64,000 nt of DNA from Ctenosaura bakeri (lineage: Eukaryota > Chordata > Lepidosauria > Squamata > Iguanidae). Made by a program: the position numbers and the translations under genes. The notes under the pieces were generated by a model. It was given only the letters and a program-made list of their open reading frames with translations, did no database searches and was not told where the DNA came from. The stretch is from assembly GCA_948474755.1 (NCBI GenBank), contig CAOLHI010000249.1, forward strand, positions 310,001 to 374,000, given 5' to 3'. This document shows, in pieces, positions 1-11,790 of the stretch (positions are counted from its first letter, which is position 1; each line of letters opens with the position of its first letter).

Positions 1-1029
1 GAGCTCCAGCATGTCCCTGTCTTGTGTGAAGTTAGCTCTCCTTTTCTTAGGCAGCAAACACTGAATTTCTCAAGAAGTGTCTGTACTGTTAATTATATTT
101 TGTGCATTTTGGTTGGCCGATAAAGTACGCTACATTCACAGGACAGGCATACTTTAAATCTAAGAAATAAATAAACATTATGATATTCTTCCAAAGGCCA
201 CCTTTGAGAGACCATTGTCATAATCATATGAGCTCAGTTTTAGGTGTACACAGGGTAAAATTAACCCAAGTAACAATGTTACCAATATTATGTGAGTTCT
301 AGAAAATACAACAATCTCTTCCTCCTCCTCCTTCCAGGTGCTTATATCTTACCTTTTCCCCAATATTGGGTCTTAATTGCTCTTAAAAGCAAATAATCTG
401 TAGAATTAAAACCACTTTTGAATTACTTATAGACTCTAGGTGTGGAAAGCCATAATGTATTTTCCTTTGTCTTTTTTGCCTGCTAGCCCCATAAGTGCAG
501 TGTTCTGGCCTAGAAGTATATTTGTAGTTGTGTTTTATGGTTTAATCCATCTTTGGGCCACAACTTACCATGTTGCAGGAAATATGGCATGGACAGCTTC
601 TTCTTCTGAGAAGGAAATGGTCAGGGGAACTAGGACAAATAATTGTCAGGCTGCCAGCTTGGGACCCTGTTTTTGTTTTTTGTTTTTTTGTTTTGTATTT
701 TGCTTGTGGAGGTAGTTGCTCCTCTCTGCCTAATGCTGGACTGGTCTTACTCTTGGCCTATGGGCCAGGCACATGGAGGAGGCCTCGTCTCACTCTATAA
801 GTCCCCCCATTCCTTCTTGGCCATGGATTGATTGCAGCTGCCGCTAATGAAATGTCCCTATCATTCTGTACATGTTACAAATGGGATTCGCCCGGAAAGA
901 AAGTGACTTTCCAGAGTTGGCCACCTCCTGAAATCGCAGCAGAAGCAAGATCTGCACCAGAAATGCTCTGACTGGTACAGATATGAGTCATAATATGCAG
1001 CTATGGATGTATGTGCATGTGTGCATAAG
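1..1029. other. No recognised gene or repeat
   Basis: This stretch is AT-rich and contains a short CTC-rich run near 320 and a T-rich run near 668-700. The short open frames at 440-831 overlap one another in different frames, have no recognisable motif, and are not supported as genes. Confidence 0.5.
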
Positions 1030-1163
1030 GACCTAAATCCAGTTGCTAGTCTCCACTAGTATACACCCATGGAGTCAGCTGAACTTACGTAAGTGTTGAC
1101 TTATCCAATATTCAGAGACTTATTCAATCCACTCTAGCTGGGACTAACAACTGGATTTAGGTC
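1030..1163. repeat. Foldback (inverted-repeat) element, 134 bp
   Basis: The left arm GACCTAAATCCAGTTGCTAG and the right arm read in reverse (GACCTAAATCCAGTTGTTAG) match at 19 of 20 positions and enclose about 90 bp. A diverged relative, with the CAATCCA and TTAGAGATTAACAA blocks, lies near 40890-41010, so this is a dispersed repeat and not a chance hairpin. No coding potential is visible and the class is unresolved; a MITE or an old SINE-like repeat is possible. Confidence 0.6.
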
Positions 1164-2560
1164 AAGGATTGCTCATTATTAATTTTGCAAAGATAGCATC
1201 ATGATGCCATGAAAAGATAGGTCACTGTGTACAAAAAAAAGATATATTTTGGGCTTTATAAATCATATCATCACATTTAATTAATATATAGAACATATTG
1301 CATCAGTCAGTTGACTCTCCCTTCAGTCCTTTTTGGATGCTCTACACACAATTCCCAGAGACAGATCTAGGATTGTTGTTAGCTCTGATGATTAGAATAT
1401 CTGACCAGATTTTTGGACTTTCTGTTTCTTGCTCTATCCCCCTCATTCAGGGTTAGAAATCATGCAGCTGATTATTGGACTGCAACTCTTAGCTTTCTTC
1501 ACCAGTGGCTACCCTGGCTAGGGCTGACAGGTAGTGCTGTTCAGCGACATCTAGAATATAGCATGATTTTCATTGCTGCCTTAAGCCTTATGAAGATTTC
1601 TCAATAATCTGAAAGCTTACCCAGTTTAATCACATTTTTGTGGTCCTAATGAGTGTATTAGCTAACTCTGATTTTTAGAATTATCTGCAGCATTTCTAGG
1701 CACAGTTGCTCAAGAATTATGTACTGAAAAAAACTGAAACTCCCAACTATTCTTCTGTTCCTCCTGATCTCTCTGGCTACTTCCCTCTGTTGAAAGAAAG
1801 AGGTGTGTATGCAAAGAAAAAAAGAAAGAAAGAAAGAAAAGGAGAAAGTGGACAAGAGAGCACCTGTTCTAATGTTTTGTAATTGTAGGCTCTTCAGATG
1901 GCCATCTTGGGTGTTTAGTTTTTTTCTTCTTTCTTTCCATGGAAACATGTCTCTTCCCCAGGAGAAACAATTCCAAATTACTCTTTAGTTTTGATCCTGC
2001 ACCCATGGTAACTGGTTCCTAAATGTATTTTTGCAATAATTAGAAGCAAACCAAATTGATCCTGTAGGCATTCAGACAAGCTATTTATTCCCATTTCACC
2101 TACCATCAAAAACTCACCAAGCTTAATTTGTGCTTGCATGTCCTCCAGAAACAGAACTGGTTCAAACTGGGATACAAAGAGACAAAGTAATTGATGTACC
2201 TCTCCCTTTGATATCTTATTTGCAAAGACTGTGTAATTACTTGTCAGTCCACTCTTGGCTCTGTCTCCAATAAAAATGCTTTAGTATTCTTCTTTCATTC
2301 TTCTTGTTTTAATTGTACTGACAACCCATTTCTCTGAAGCAACATCACAAAGAAAACCCCAGCAATGTGGAGATCAAGAGGCTAGTGTTGTGGCCTTTGA
2401 AATTAATGGCAAAGCTTCCAGAGATACCAGTGGATACAGAGGGACTGAAATGGAGAGTAAATGCATAGAATTAATTTTTTGCTATTGTAAGCATCCAGGC
2501 GTGTGATTTTAAAAGAGCGTAGTAGCTATATCTATAAAAGTGATCTTTTAAGATTCTACT
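1164..2560. other. No recognised gene; GAAA-rich tract inside
   Basis: The only distinct structure is an imperfect GAAA-rich tract at about 1815-1845. Opposing open frames at 1658-1988 arise from this purine/pyrimidine-rich run and are not believable proteins. Confidence 0.45.
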
Positions 2561-2574
2561 GCACTTAAGAGCAA

Positions 2575-2920
2575 GGGTTCCCACCCTGAAACTTGGGGGG
2601 CCACATTTGGCCCTTGAAGACTTAATTGCCCACATATGCTTACTGTGAAGAAAGAAAGAAAACGAATCTTAGCTACATGTGTATATGGAACCCTGAACTT
2701 TATTTGAGAGTTGAGGTAGACAATGCATCTCACTTGTGTTAAAACAACTGTAGAGGTTCCCTGTCATCACAATTTCAACATGGTGGTTTTAATATTTAAG
2801 GCTGGGGTAGGCAACGTATGATCCATGGACCATATGAAGCTCTTAAGAACCCCAAGTGCAATTCCTGAACAACCCCCTCATAGTCCTCTAAAGGGTGTTT
2901 TTTTTTAACCCCCAAACTGG
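2575..2920. repeat. Possible hAT-type fragments
   Basis: Two blocks (about 2575-2635 and 2800-2920) carry wording of the kind seen at hAT transposon ends, such as GGGTAGGCAACGTATGATCC and GGCCACATTTGGCCCTTGAA. No matching opposite terminus or 8-bp duplication was found, so the assignment is tentative. Confidence 0.3.
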
Positions 2921-3370
2921 CCAAAAGGCTGACACAGCTCGCTTGGGTAAATGGGATGGAGGTGTTCCCTCCCCATTCCATCCCTGATTTAGACTTTGAA
3001 ACTGTTGTGAGTCTGGTGATCATGTACAGAAATTATCCACAGAGGCCCATTTCTGTCCCCTTCTCATTGCCATTTCAAAAGTGAGATGGCTGGTAACTGC
3101 AGGTAGGGGCAGTTGTTGCACTCCATTTATGGGGATTCCATCCCCAGAGAGACTTGCCTGGTCCTGTACCAATCTTGTTTCAACTCCAAATAAGGCACCT
3201 TTACCCAGACCATTTCAGTTTGTCAGGCTGAAGACTGTTTTGTATGGGAGTTCTTTTTGCTTCGATTTTAAGCAAGATTTTTACTGTTTTTTTTAAAAAA
3301 AGATCACATTGTTTTGTTTATAATTTGGAATGTGTGCATATATGTTTTTGTGTGCTTATGTGTGCATATA

Positions 3371-3392
3371 TAAGAGAGAGAGAGAGAGAGAG
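3371..3392 (+). repeat. (AG)n microsatellite
   Basis: An uninterrupted AG dinucleotide run of about ten units, followed by GGGAGGG. The long frame on the opposite strand across it encodes serine-leucine repeats and is a microsatellite artefact. Confidence 0.9.
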
Positions 3393-3399
3393 GGAGGGA

Positions 3400-4160
3400 T
3401 TGGAGAGATCATTCTGTTGAGCTGGATCAAAAACATGATATAAAATACTGCAATAAATAAACTGGTTGTGAAATGTCAGCGATATATTAGTTTTCTTCAC
3501 TCTGAAGACCACAGAGTCATGAATGTATCTAATATTAGACATGTCCTGCCCTACCATTAGGCAGAGCATAGTGGACACTTCAGCAGTTAATACCAAGTGC
3601 CATGAAAGCACAGCAAACTGTTTGATTTAATACTGCTGTAGTTTTACTGTTAGAGGGAAGCACTGTCTCAGGCTCGAAAATAATTTGCCCATCCTTGGTG
3701 CAACATAGTCAGATCTGGTGGTGGGTAGAGTTATTGCCATTTCTAGCTCTTTTTTCAGGTAGCAAAATATTTTGGATTGCCCTACTAAGATGATAGCTTT
3801 AGTTTTCAAAATGTACTTCAGCTCCTCATGTGGTGGATGAGCATGCCCCTTAAGTAATGACTGGAGTCAGCAGGACTAGGCAAGATGGACCAATAGTGTA
3901 ATTCAGTAGAAAAACAGTTCCTTATATATTATGTATTGGCATGATAACATTCCCAAGGGTTAGGAAATGCAGTCACACTACTGCAGATTTGCTGTTCTCC
4001 TCAGAAAGAACCTCTGCCTATAAGCCAAGTGAAAGCACCCACTTTCTCCCTTGTGGGTTAGATGTGAGAAACTGCAAACTGAATTTTTAACCCTGTATGA
4101 ACTAATAACCTCTGTTTTGATAGAGACAACACTCTTTAGACTAGCCAAAACAAAAATAAA
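3400..4160. other. No recognised feature
   Basis: Ordinary AT-rich sequence. Short frames at 3318-3611 and 3627-3809 on the minus strand have no known motif, no splice context I can defend and no repeat match. Confidence 0.45.
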
Positions 4161-4163
4161 ATA

Positions 4164-4510
4164 CAGTCAGCCCTCAACTTTTGCAGGGGATTAATAGTGC
4201 AGGATCCCTGTGAAAGTGGAAGAACGGTGAATATCTCTAGGTCTACCAAACATGCATGCTACATACTCTGCTGCTGCAGAAATCTCCTTCAATGTTATCA
4301 TCCTCCTTGAGGAGAAGGAAGAAAAGGATGAGAACACTGAAGGAGATCTTTGCAGCAGCTGTGGCAGGGCTGGGCCAGGCTGGCAGTTGTTCCTCTTCCT
4401 CCTCCACCACCGCCACCATCACTACCATGACACCTCTGCCTTGCTCCAAGGCTGTCTCTGCCAGACCTCCATCACCTCTGTTGGTCTCCAAGCCTTCCTC
4501 TAGAAAAGGT
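4164..4510 (+). mobile_element. Tigger-like (Tc1/mariner) DNA transposon fragment
   Basis: The fragment begins CAGTCAGCCCTCAACTTTTG immediately after a TA dinucleotide, which is the usual Tc1/mariner target. CAGT(C/N)GNCCCTC is the terminal wording of Tigger-type elements. The same terminus, inverted, closes the element at 25719. The inside is rich in CTG/CTC/CCA triplets and yields opposing frames of low-complexity protein (4243-4576); these are not genes. The 3' terminus was not found, so the end is approximate. Confidence 0.5.
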
Positions 4511-4942
4511 CTTAGCTGCATACTACGTTTTAATGTAGCATGTACTAGTTTTTCTGTTCAGAAAATTGCATGCTGAAACTTGAAACAGGTGCAGTTTCTG
4601 AGCTGTTTTCAAAGGCAATCTGTGATACAATTCACTTCAGTAATCCAAACTGAATGTTAGTAGAATACAGCAAGCCACAGCAAGGTTCCTTCTGCTCAGG
4701 GGAGACTGATGCTTCCATCTTGCTGCCCTTAGCTGGTGAAAGGTGCCTCATGCAATTTCATCCAAGGTAGCAGAAATACCATCCCAAGGTGAGGTGGAAA
4801 GATCCTTTGGCAGTTGATGTGTCTCTGCAGCCTCTGTGATGGCAGAAAAATGCAGGTGAACCCTAGAAGTACCACTGAGCAGGGGAATCGTAATCTCTGA
4901 GCCCTGACTGTTTGGACAAAGAGGACAACTGTGCATTACCTA
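4511..4942. other. No recognised feature
   Basis: Spacer between the Tigger-like fragment and the first long MITE; no motif or repeat was recognised. Confidence 0.4.
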
Positions 4943-5365
4943 GACCCTTTCTGAAACTTACCTGTGTCTGGTACGGTCGTGTGAGGATCACACTAGCAGC
5001 CTCTTCCGTGAGGCTCTTGTATTCCTGCTGCTTTTGCTCTGTCTGACAGCCGGCAGGCAGCATGAGGACTCTGCCTCTTCCTTCCACAGCACAGTCAGGT
5101 ATTTTCCCAGGCTGCACTGGGGGAGGAAGTGCGAGGGCTGTGGCTCCAGAAGCTCCGCACGGATGGTAAGTGTGTGTGGGGCCTTGGAGCAATGAGTGAT
5201 TGCAAACCATTTTCGGCTGAAAGCCGAAAATGATATAGTTCATGATCGCTGCCTGCTGGCCCTGGCAGCATTGCGTGATTGCGAGGACATTGTCTGAAAT
5301 GCTCATTGCAATTGCGTGATGTTCCAGAGGCCCTTTCACATGAGAAATGGTATGTGAAAAGGGCC
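4943..5365. mobile_element. Harbinger-like MITE, 430-bp family (copy 1)
   Basis: The 423-bp element starts GACCCTTTCTGAAACTTACC and ends ATGTGAAAAGGGCC, with imperfect terminal inverted repeats. A 3-bp duplication CTA (4940-4942 and 5366-5368) flanks it. The centre contains a near-perfect hairpin, TTTTCGGCTGAAAGCCGAAAA, which is shared with copies at 18574 and 37416. GCG/CGC words are frequent compared with the AT-rich surroundings. Long minus-strand open frames across it (4863-5384) come from this base composition and contain no transposase motif, so the element is non-autonomous. Confidence 0.75.
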
Positions 5366-5369
5366 CTAG

Positions 5370-6340
5370 ATTATCCCACAGCATGCATGCAAGTTGTTTA
5401 TTGTTCTGGCAGATTTTTTAGAGTAAAATAGTGGAATGTGTTTGTTTGTCGGTCTAACTGCATGACAAGCAGTTATGCATTGGTCATTCAGAAATCCATC
5501 AAACATCTGTCTACCACAGCCTCCCCCAACCCATGTTCCAGATATGTTGAACTAGAGTCTTCATCTTCTTCAGCCAGCATGTTGTGGTCCAACAAATCTG
5601 GAGTACATTGGGTTGGGAAGGTTGGTCCACTATGACTTCCTGTAACTCATCAAAGCTCAAGGCAAAAGTCTTTTTCATACTACTACAGACTGAATGTAGA
5701 TGCCAGGGACTGTAGTTAATAGCTATTGGTGTTCAACATTAATTTCTCCAGTCTCTCTGAAACTCTTTGCTTTTCCTTCAGATTCTTCAAACAGTTTTTT
5801 CCCTGATTACAATAAGGCTTTGATAGATTTTTCTGTCTAGTGAATTGGCTTGAAGGTCAAACATTATCCAGTGCTGGTGCTTTTTTGTATGCTTATGTAG
5901 TGAACCTAGGCACACTGCTGGCCAGCGCTTGTTATGTGACCGAAAAGCATTTTCTCTTTTCTGAACTGCAGAAATCATGCTTCATTTAGGAACAGCTAGC
6001 CATTGCTTTTATCTTGCACAGCTGGTAACAACATCTTGGCTTTTAATGTTGTCTGTGTATGTATTTAAACACTTTTTTCCCAGAATTTTTTCATTAGGGC
6101 TCTGCAGGGTACAATTGTGAGGAAAATCTAGTCTTCATAAAAAGGAGTGCCAATAGAAGAGTGTTTTTTTCCCCAAGGCTAATTTTGGTGTATGTGAGGG
6201 ATTTGATTGTCAGGATCATAAGTGAGCAGAAAAGAAGTAAAAGCATTCTGTGCACGCCCTCCAATCTCAATGTACATTGTTGTTCTGCTACAGACATATG
6301 GCATTTTTTAAAAAATACTAGTAAGGTCTAATATCTAATT
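5370..6340. other. No recognised feature
   Basis: Unique-looking DNA without recognisable coding, RNA or repeat signal. Confidence 0.4.
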
Positions 6341-6344
6341 TGCC

Positions 6345-6605
6345 ACAAAGAGAATAGAATAACTGAGTCTTATAGTTGGAAGAGACCTCAAATGACATTT
6401 ACTCCAACCCCATGGCATGCAGGAATACCCAACTAAAGCTCTCCTGAAGGATGCCCATCCAACCTTTATTTAAAGACTATTTATTTAAAGCAGCTAGAGA
6501 ATGTCCCATCCTCTGAAGCAATCTATTCCACTACCAAAACACTCAGTAAAAAAAGTTTTTTCCTAATGTTTAAAAAGAATATCTTTTTTTGTAATGTGAA
6601 TCTAT
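6345..6605 (-). mobile_element. CR1 LINE 3' end (reversed)
   Basis: The plus strand reads as the reverse complement of a CR1 3' end: GTTGGAAGAGACCTC, then CTCCAACCCCATGGCATGCA, GCCCATCCAACCTTTA, CTATTCCACTACC and TTTTTTCCTAATGTTTA. This order of blocks is characteristic of amniote CR1 LINEs. It is 5'-truncated, has no open frame, and the terminal octamer tail is not clear. Confidence 0.8.
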
Positions 6606-6914
6606 TGGTTCGTGTTCTAGTCCCTCGGTCAGCAGAAAACAAGTTCTAAATAAGTATTTAGAGGCTGCCTGGTTGGCTTTACATTCTACAGTATAACATA
6701 AGACGTGAGTTAACACTGCGTGGAGGAAGCGTGACACGTGACTGTCAAGGTACAGATATACTTTATTATCAGTTTTGTTCTTAAAGGAAGCAACAAGTAA
6801 TTTTAGCAATGTTCTTCCTGCAGCAAGAAACGCTTTAAAAACTGCAGTTTTTGAAGACTGTTTGAGGTTCAGGATTAATTCTGTGTAAACTCACATGTGG
6901 CATTTTCTATGCAG

Positions 6915-7030
6915 AAAACAATATAGTAATATAATAGAAATAATATAATACCTTATAAATAACATAAATATTATAAAAATAGTAACATATAATATATATA
7001 ATAACAATATGAAAATATAACAATATTATG
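6915..7030. repeat. AT-rich low-complexity tract
   Basis: About 115 bp consisting almost only of A and T in irregular AATAT/ATAATA words. No coding signal. Confidence 0.85.
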
Positions 7031-7164
7031 GCTGGAATTATATGTAACTAAGTCATTTGTCTTGGCCTGACTGCCTCAAACCTGGTAAAAACTCATTCAT
7101 CCATATTCCAATTGACGGCAGCTGGCAAAGTAGGTTGGAAAGTGAGTTATGATTATGACTGTAG

Positions 7165-7275
7165 GGTCAAAACTGTGAATAAGTAGTGATCACGAATACA
7201 GAACAGTTACAGAATCATAAATCTAGGTAACTCTTTTGTATTCATCATCACTACTTAGTTATGATTGCAATACTA
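7165..7275. repeat. Short foldback repeat
   Basis: Left arm AAGTAGTGATCACGAATACA and right arm (read in reverse) AAGTAGTGATGATGAATACA pair around a loop of about 40 bp. No second copy was noticed, so it may be a degenerate MITE or a local inversion duplication. Confidence 0.5.
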
Positions 7276-7449
7276 TTGCCATGATTGTAACTCCCCCAAC
7301 TCCATCTCCTTTATCAGGTATCAGCTGCACAGGGAAAAAGAGAGCCATCCTGCCACCCACTGGAGAGTGAGAGAATGACTTTTTCTTCAAGTTTGGGGGT
7401 CGGGGTAGGATGGTAGTTGATACAAGGTTCCACCAAAATTATTGGAATA

Positions 7450-7651
7450 TGGCATTTCTGCACTACACTGTTATAGTGCTATTATTCCACTTTTAGCATC
7501 CTGTGGAATTCTGGGGTTTGTAGTTTACTGAGGCCAAAGAACTCTCTGGCTGAGAATTCTAAATGCCCCTCCCTAAACTGCAAACCCCAGGATTCCATAC
7601 GATTTTGAAAGTGGAATAATCGTGCTATAACAGTGTAGTGTGGAAATGGCC
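7450..7651. mobile_element. Harbinger-like palindromic MITE, 200-bp family (copy 1)
   Basis: Both arms carry the family signature: CACTGTTATAGTGCTATTAT, CCACTTTTAGCATCC, GGGGTTTGTAGTTTAC on the left, inverted on the right, ending GTGTGGAAATGGCC. The whole unit can fold into one long hairpin. Flanks are ATA/ACA, an imperfect 3-bp duplication. Confidence 0.75.
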
Positions 7652-7659
7652 ACAGTTGC

Positions 7660-7900
7660 TCAGTACTTGAGGATTTTTTTTTTATGTATATACCATTTTT
7701 TGAATATTTTGAAATATTTCTTCCATCCCTGTTTCACAGGAAGACTCCTCAAAAACATGGAACTGATCTAGCCTTAGAACATGATATGTTCTAGTGAACA
7801 CAGAGTGCAACTCAGGGAGCTGCCTCTCATACCAAGGCAAACCACTGATCCATTGAACTCAATATCAAGAGCTATAAAGAACACACAGTTCCCTCATTGC
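7660..7900. other. No recognised feature
   Basis: Short spacer between the MITE and the L2-like element; nothing identifiable. Confidence 0.4.
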
Positions 7901-7904
7901 AATA

Positions 7905-8464
7905 GTTTCACTGACTCCCAGTCCATTTCTGGGAACAATTGAAAGTACTGGTTTCTGTGAACAACTGAAAGTACTGGTTTGACATCTAAAGTCTTATACA
8001 GGTCAGGTCCAGGTTATATGAAGGACTGTATTTTCCCTTCCAAACCAGTCCACGCTTTGAGATCTGCTGGAGAGGCCCTTCTCTCTATCCTACCACCTTC
8101 CCAGTACATCTGGTAGGAACATGGGAGAAAGTCTTCTCAATGGCTGCCCCTGGATCTGGAACTCTCTTCCCAGAGAAGTTAAATTGGCATCCACCTTACT
8201 TTCTTTTCGCAGACAAATAAAGACTTTTCTGTTTAGACAGACATTTGATGATTGACTGAGTCCCATCCCACCAAATAATGTGCTGGATCTGGCTCAGTGT
8301 TGTGCTGGGGTGTGTGTGTGCATCTTAATGATACGTACTTTAATCTAGTTTTAATTTTTTGATTGCTTGATCTCATTTTAATTTTTGTATCCTGCAGATT
8401 TTTAATAATTTTTTTTAATTTGTTGTGAGCCTCTTTGAGCTCTGAACTGGGAAAAAGACAAGAT

Positions 8465-8511
<47 letters not shown>
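7905..8511 (+). mobile_element. L2-like LINE 3' end with (ATC)n tail
   Basis: The 5' part reads as a decayed C-terminus of a CR1/L2-clade ORF2: TGACTCCCAGTCCATTTCTG, GTACTGGTTTGACATCTAAA, then a TGGAACTCTCTTCCCAGAGA block and CAGACAAATAAAGACTTTTC. The 3' end, TTGTGAGCCTCTTTGAGCTC followed by a degenerate GGGATATAA-like stretch, is the typical squamate LINE tail and runs into about 15 ATC units (8465-8511). A 24-bp internal duplication (AACAATTGAAAGTACTGGTT, repeated near 7960) is present. It is 5'-truncated and has no intact frame; the minus-strand poly-Met frame here is an artefact of the microsatellite. Confidence 0.75.
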
Positions 8512-8619
8512 TTCTTGACAGGTCACTTGATAGGGGATAGTATAATTGGTCAGACTAGACTGGTTGGCTACCACAGAAATGTAATGCTTCACCATAGAAG
8601 AGGGCCCTATGAAATATGA

Positions 8620-8815
8620 TGCCAGAGAACCAGTTTAGTGTAATTATCAGATAGTTGGAGGGCAATTTGAAAGGTATGGTCTCCAGTCCTGAAAGAGCCA
8701 TAGCATTCACTGGGTGGCCTTGGGCTAGTCACTCTCTCTCAGCCTCATTTGCTTAACAAGATTTTTGTCAGAGCTTGGAAGGAAAGTGCTACAAAATGAG
8801 GATGTTACTGTTAAT
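8620..8815 (+). mobile_element. tRNA-type SINE remnant
   Basis: The core ATTCACTGGGTGGCCTTGGG followed by CTAGTCACTCTCTCTCAGCC is the shared core of squamate tRNA-derived SINEs. The 5' part, AACCAGTTTAGTGTAATTAT, is a decayed tRNA-like head. The 3' end fades out in GGAAGGAAAGTGCTACAAAA. Confidence 0.6.
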
Positions 8816-9129
8816 CTTTTGTTTTGGAAATAACAAGGTTGTAAGGATGTTTCTTTTGCATGATAATAATGTACCAAATGGTAACATCCCTGTTTTTGTG
8901 TGTACTGAGCAGTGTTTACATGTTACCCTTTACGGGTTGTAAAATTCCTAGCAGGGGCATTTTAGGGAGACTTTTTCCTTCCGATTTGTGTGCATTATCT
9001 TACTTCTAAAGAGGGATTATTTTGCCAAAAAGGTTCTTAAAAGTAATGACAAAACAAGAACAAAGTTGCATATTTGGTGTCTGTGTTTTTGTTTTAAAAT
9101 TTTTTCAGTGTTCATTCAAAAAATAACTT

Positions 9130-9250
9130 CCCAAGCTCTGCTTGTTGGGAGGGTGAATTGCGGGGGAGGAAACCCATCTAGGCAGCTTTGAATACACTGT
9201 GGGAAAGGCAAGATATAAATGTAACTAATAACTAATAAATAAAATTTAAT
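9130..9250 (+). mobile_element. LINE/SINE 3' tail fragment
   Basis: The segment ends TGGGAAAGGCAAGATATAAA followed by TAACTAATAAC and AATAAATAAAA. This is the common 3' tail of squamate L2-like LINEs and their SINEs. The 5' extent is uncertain. Confidence 0.5.
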
Positions 9251-10036
9251 AATTATTTTGGCATCCTTCCATAATACATCCTAAATGTCTCTCTGGAAAT
9301 GCTTTATCTGACAGCCTGTACATTCACACAGCAGCCTCTTTTTTCAAAAAGAAGTTAAATGTGGTCTTTAGCTAAAAATAAGAAAGCTGAAAGCTCCCGG
9401 ATTGATTAGTTTGTTCGCTGAGTCTGTCTGCATGTTAAGATAATTTCTTAAACAGAAGTGTTGAACTGGATGCTTTCTCTTCAGTATTATTTTTCCCCCT
9501 TGGTGCACATCAACACTTTCAGTGACTGCAAGGGTAATTGTGTCTTTGTTTGCCAGGAACATTAAAATTGTTATGGTTCTTGAATAAAATGTGCTTGGAC
9601 TACTTAACTAAATAGCGTTTCACAGCCAGCCCTCCTGCAGCAGATATTACAGGTAAGACTCAGTGGTGCAAAGATGATTAACTATTTGTGCTCTGCCCAA
9701 CAAATGTGTACTTTAACAAACACTGCAAAAAGTGAATGGTCAGATACTTAGCAAGTGAATGCACAGAGCTGGACCAGCTCTTAGGCAGAGAGCAGCAGCT
9801 GCCTTAGACAACAGATTTTGGATAGCAGGAGAGGGGGCTAACATTTATTTAATTTGGTTTTTATTGAATTTTTAAAGCCAAAGAATGGAAGAATTACTAG
9901 TGAGAATTTTTGTTTGTGTCTCAGATGCTAAAATAGTAATGTCTTTGAGTATTACATACCTTGAGCTGGGGGAGGGAATCTCCTGTTCCATCTCAAAGAG
10001 CAAATGGTGTGCGAGCACGCACGGATACACACAAAC

Positions 10037-10072
<36 letters not shown>

Positions 10073-11598
10073 GGGGGCTTAGCACCCGTTAAAAAGAACA
10101 TAGTTCAGGCAGCAAATGTTCAGTATAACAAAGAGGACTGTGCAAAACTGCTTTAGTCCTTTAAATATATCAATAAAGACATTAAAAAAAAAAGAATAAA
10201 TGTATTTGTCCAAAGAAACATAAGCATTTGAGCATGTGGCTCAGAGATAGTTTGCAGTGGGTTATAAACTGGCAACCCCCCCTCTCTTTCTTAAACAAAA
10301 AGACACAGCTAGTGTTGGTTTGCCATAATGAAAAATCTGTACAAACTTTTGTTGTAAGCAGAGTGAGAAAGTTCATTCCTGAAATATTCTAATTACATGA
10401 ATGATCAAGATCTTTGAAAGCAAATGCACTTCACTCCTTCATGTCTCTATTAGGTGTGCCAGCAGCTCCATGCCAGATGGTAGACCTGCTGCCAGCAATG
10501 GTTAGGAAGATGGTTTGGATTCATCACTAGCAAGGGGAGCTAAATGGGATTCTGAAAGGTCTAATTCTACTCCCTGTAGTTTCCATGTTCCTTCTTTTTG
10601 ATTACACAGAGTGTTTTTATTCCATCCTGCCCAGGTGCTGATACTGCCATTAAGGGAAGGAGTTTCTTCGCTTTAATGGCTAAAAGAAAAATGGTTACCA
10701 TTTGTAGTCCACTATTGTTTTTTGATACGCCTGTACAATGAAGTAGAACACACCATATTTTAGATCCCAAGGAGGAGCAGGAAGAGATAGGGCTCAGTTC
10801 CTCAAACTATAAAACCTAACAAGATGTTGGAAAAGTTACGTTTTTGGACAAAATTCTCCCAAATCCTCCAGCAAACATGACCAGTAGTCCCTCCAACAAC
10901 TTTTCTCAGGTCTGCCAAAGATCATGGGCCAATTCTAGGCTTAATGGGACACTTGGTTACAGGATTGATAGATATATTTTGCCAGTTTCTGGCTCTATAG
11001 TTGATTATTGGTAGTAAAAAGGGATAAATGAAAAGTGGTTATACATTGATTTAATGAATAGTGCTTTTATAGGGTTGGCAGAACTAGTTCTATGTAAAAA
11101 ACAGTCTTCTGTGTCTCTCTGGCCATGGCATAACATGTAAAAAGAGAGAAGATCAGTCAAAGAAGCCTAATGAGTTGTAGAAAAAAGCCAGAATAAAACC
11201 AGGGTTCAATTTATTGCAACATAGATCTTAAATCATGCTTGATTGCAGATAGACAGATCAAGACAATTGAGTGAAAATTCATCTCTGATTGGTGGATAAG
11301 TAAAATCAGTAGATATCTTGGCAGAAAGGTAGATTCGAGGCCACTATCTGCATTGGGGAAAAAAAAATCTAATTACAAGCTCTATAAACAGGAAGCGCAA
11401 CAGGTCAGGACTGGTCTGTCCTGTATGACCAAACTGAAGATAGCAGTAGCATAGCAATAGCGTGTGTATTTCTATACAGTTTATCAGCTAAGTGCTCTCT
11501 AAGCTGCTCGCTGTATGGTGAACCCCAGCATGGGTGAAAACACTGTATTTTTCATATCATAAGAATTCTGGTCTGTAACAGACTGGGTTGTACTCTCT
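9251..11598. other. No recognised gene; one (GA)n tract
   Basis: Apart from a GA dinucleotide microsatellite of about 15 units (10040-10069), I see no element. Short frames here (for example 9885-10082, which runs into the GA tract, and 10567-10770) have no known motif. Confidence 0.4.
10040..10069 (+). repeat. (GA)n microsatellite
   Basis: About 15 uninterrupted GA units followed by TGGGGGGG. Confidence 0.95.
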
Positions 11599-11790
11599 GG
11601 CCATTTCCGCACTATACTATTATTCCACTTTCAACAGCCTATGGAATCCTGAGGTTTGTAGTTTAGGGAGGGGCATTTTAGAATTCTCAACCAGAGAAGT
11701 CTTTGGCCTCAGTGAACTACAAACCCCAGAATTTCACAAGATGTTGGAAGTGAAATAATAGCACTATAGCAGTTTAGGACGGAAATGGCA
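11599..11790. mobile_element. Harbinger-like palindromic MITE, 200-bp family (copy 2)
   Basis: Starts GGCCATTTCCGCACTATACT and ends GGACGGAAATGGCA. Flanked by an exact 3-bp TCT duplication (11596-11598 and 11791-11793). The arms contain the ATTATTCCACTTTCAACA signature and its inverse, joined by the shared GAATTCTCAACCAGAGA centre. Confidence 0.8.

Noticed and set aside
4863..5384. 173-codon minus-strand frame
   Set aside because: It overlaps the 430-bp MITE and continues past its right end; similar frames exist in the other copies only because of shared base composition.
8233..8595. Frame with a run of methionines
   Set aside because: The poly-Met run is an (ATC)n microsatellite read on the minus strand; the same artefact occurs at 29376-29585.
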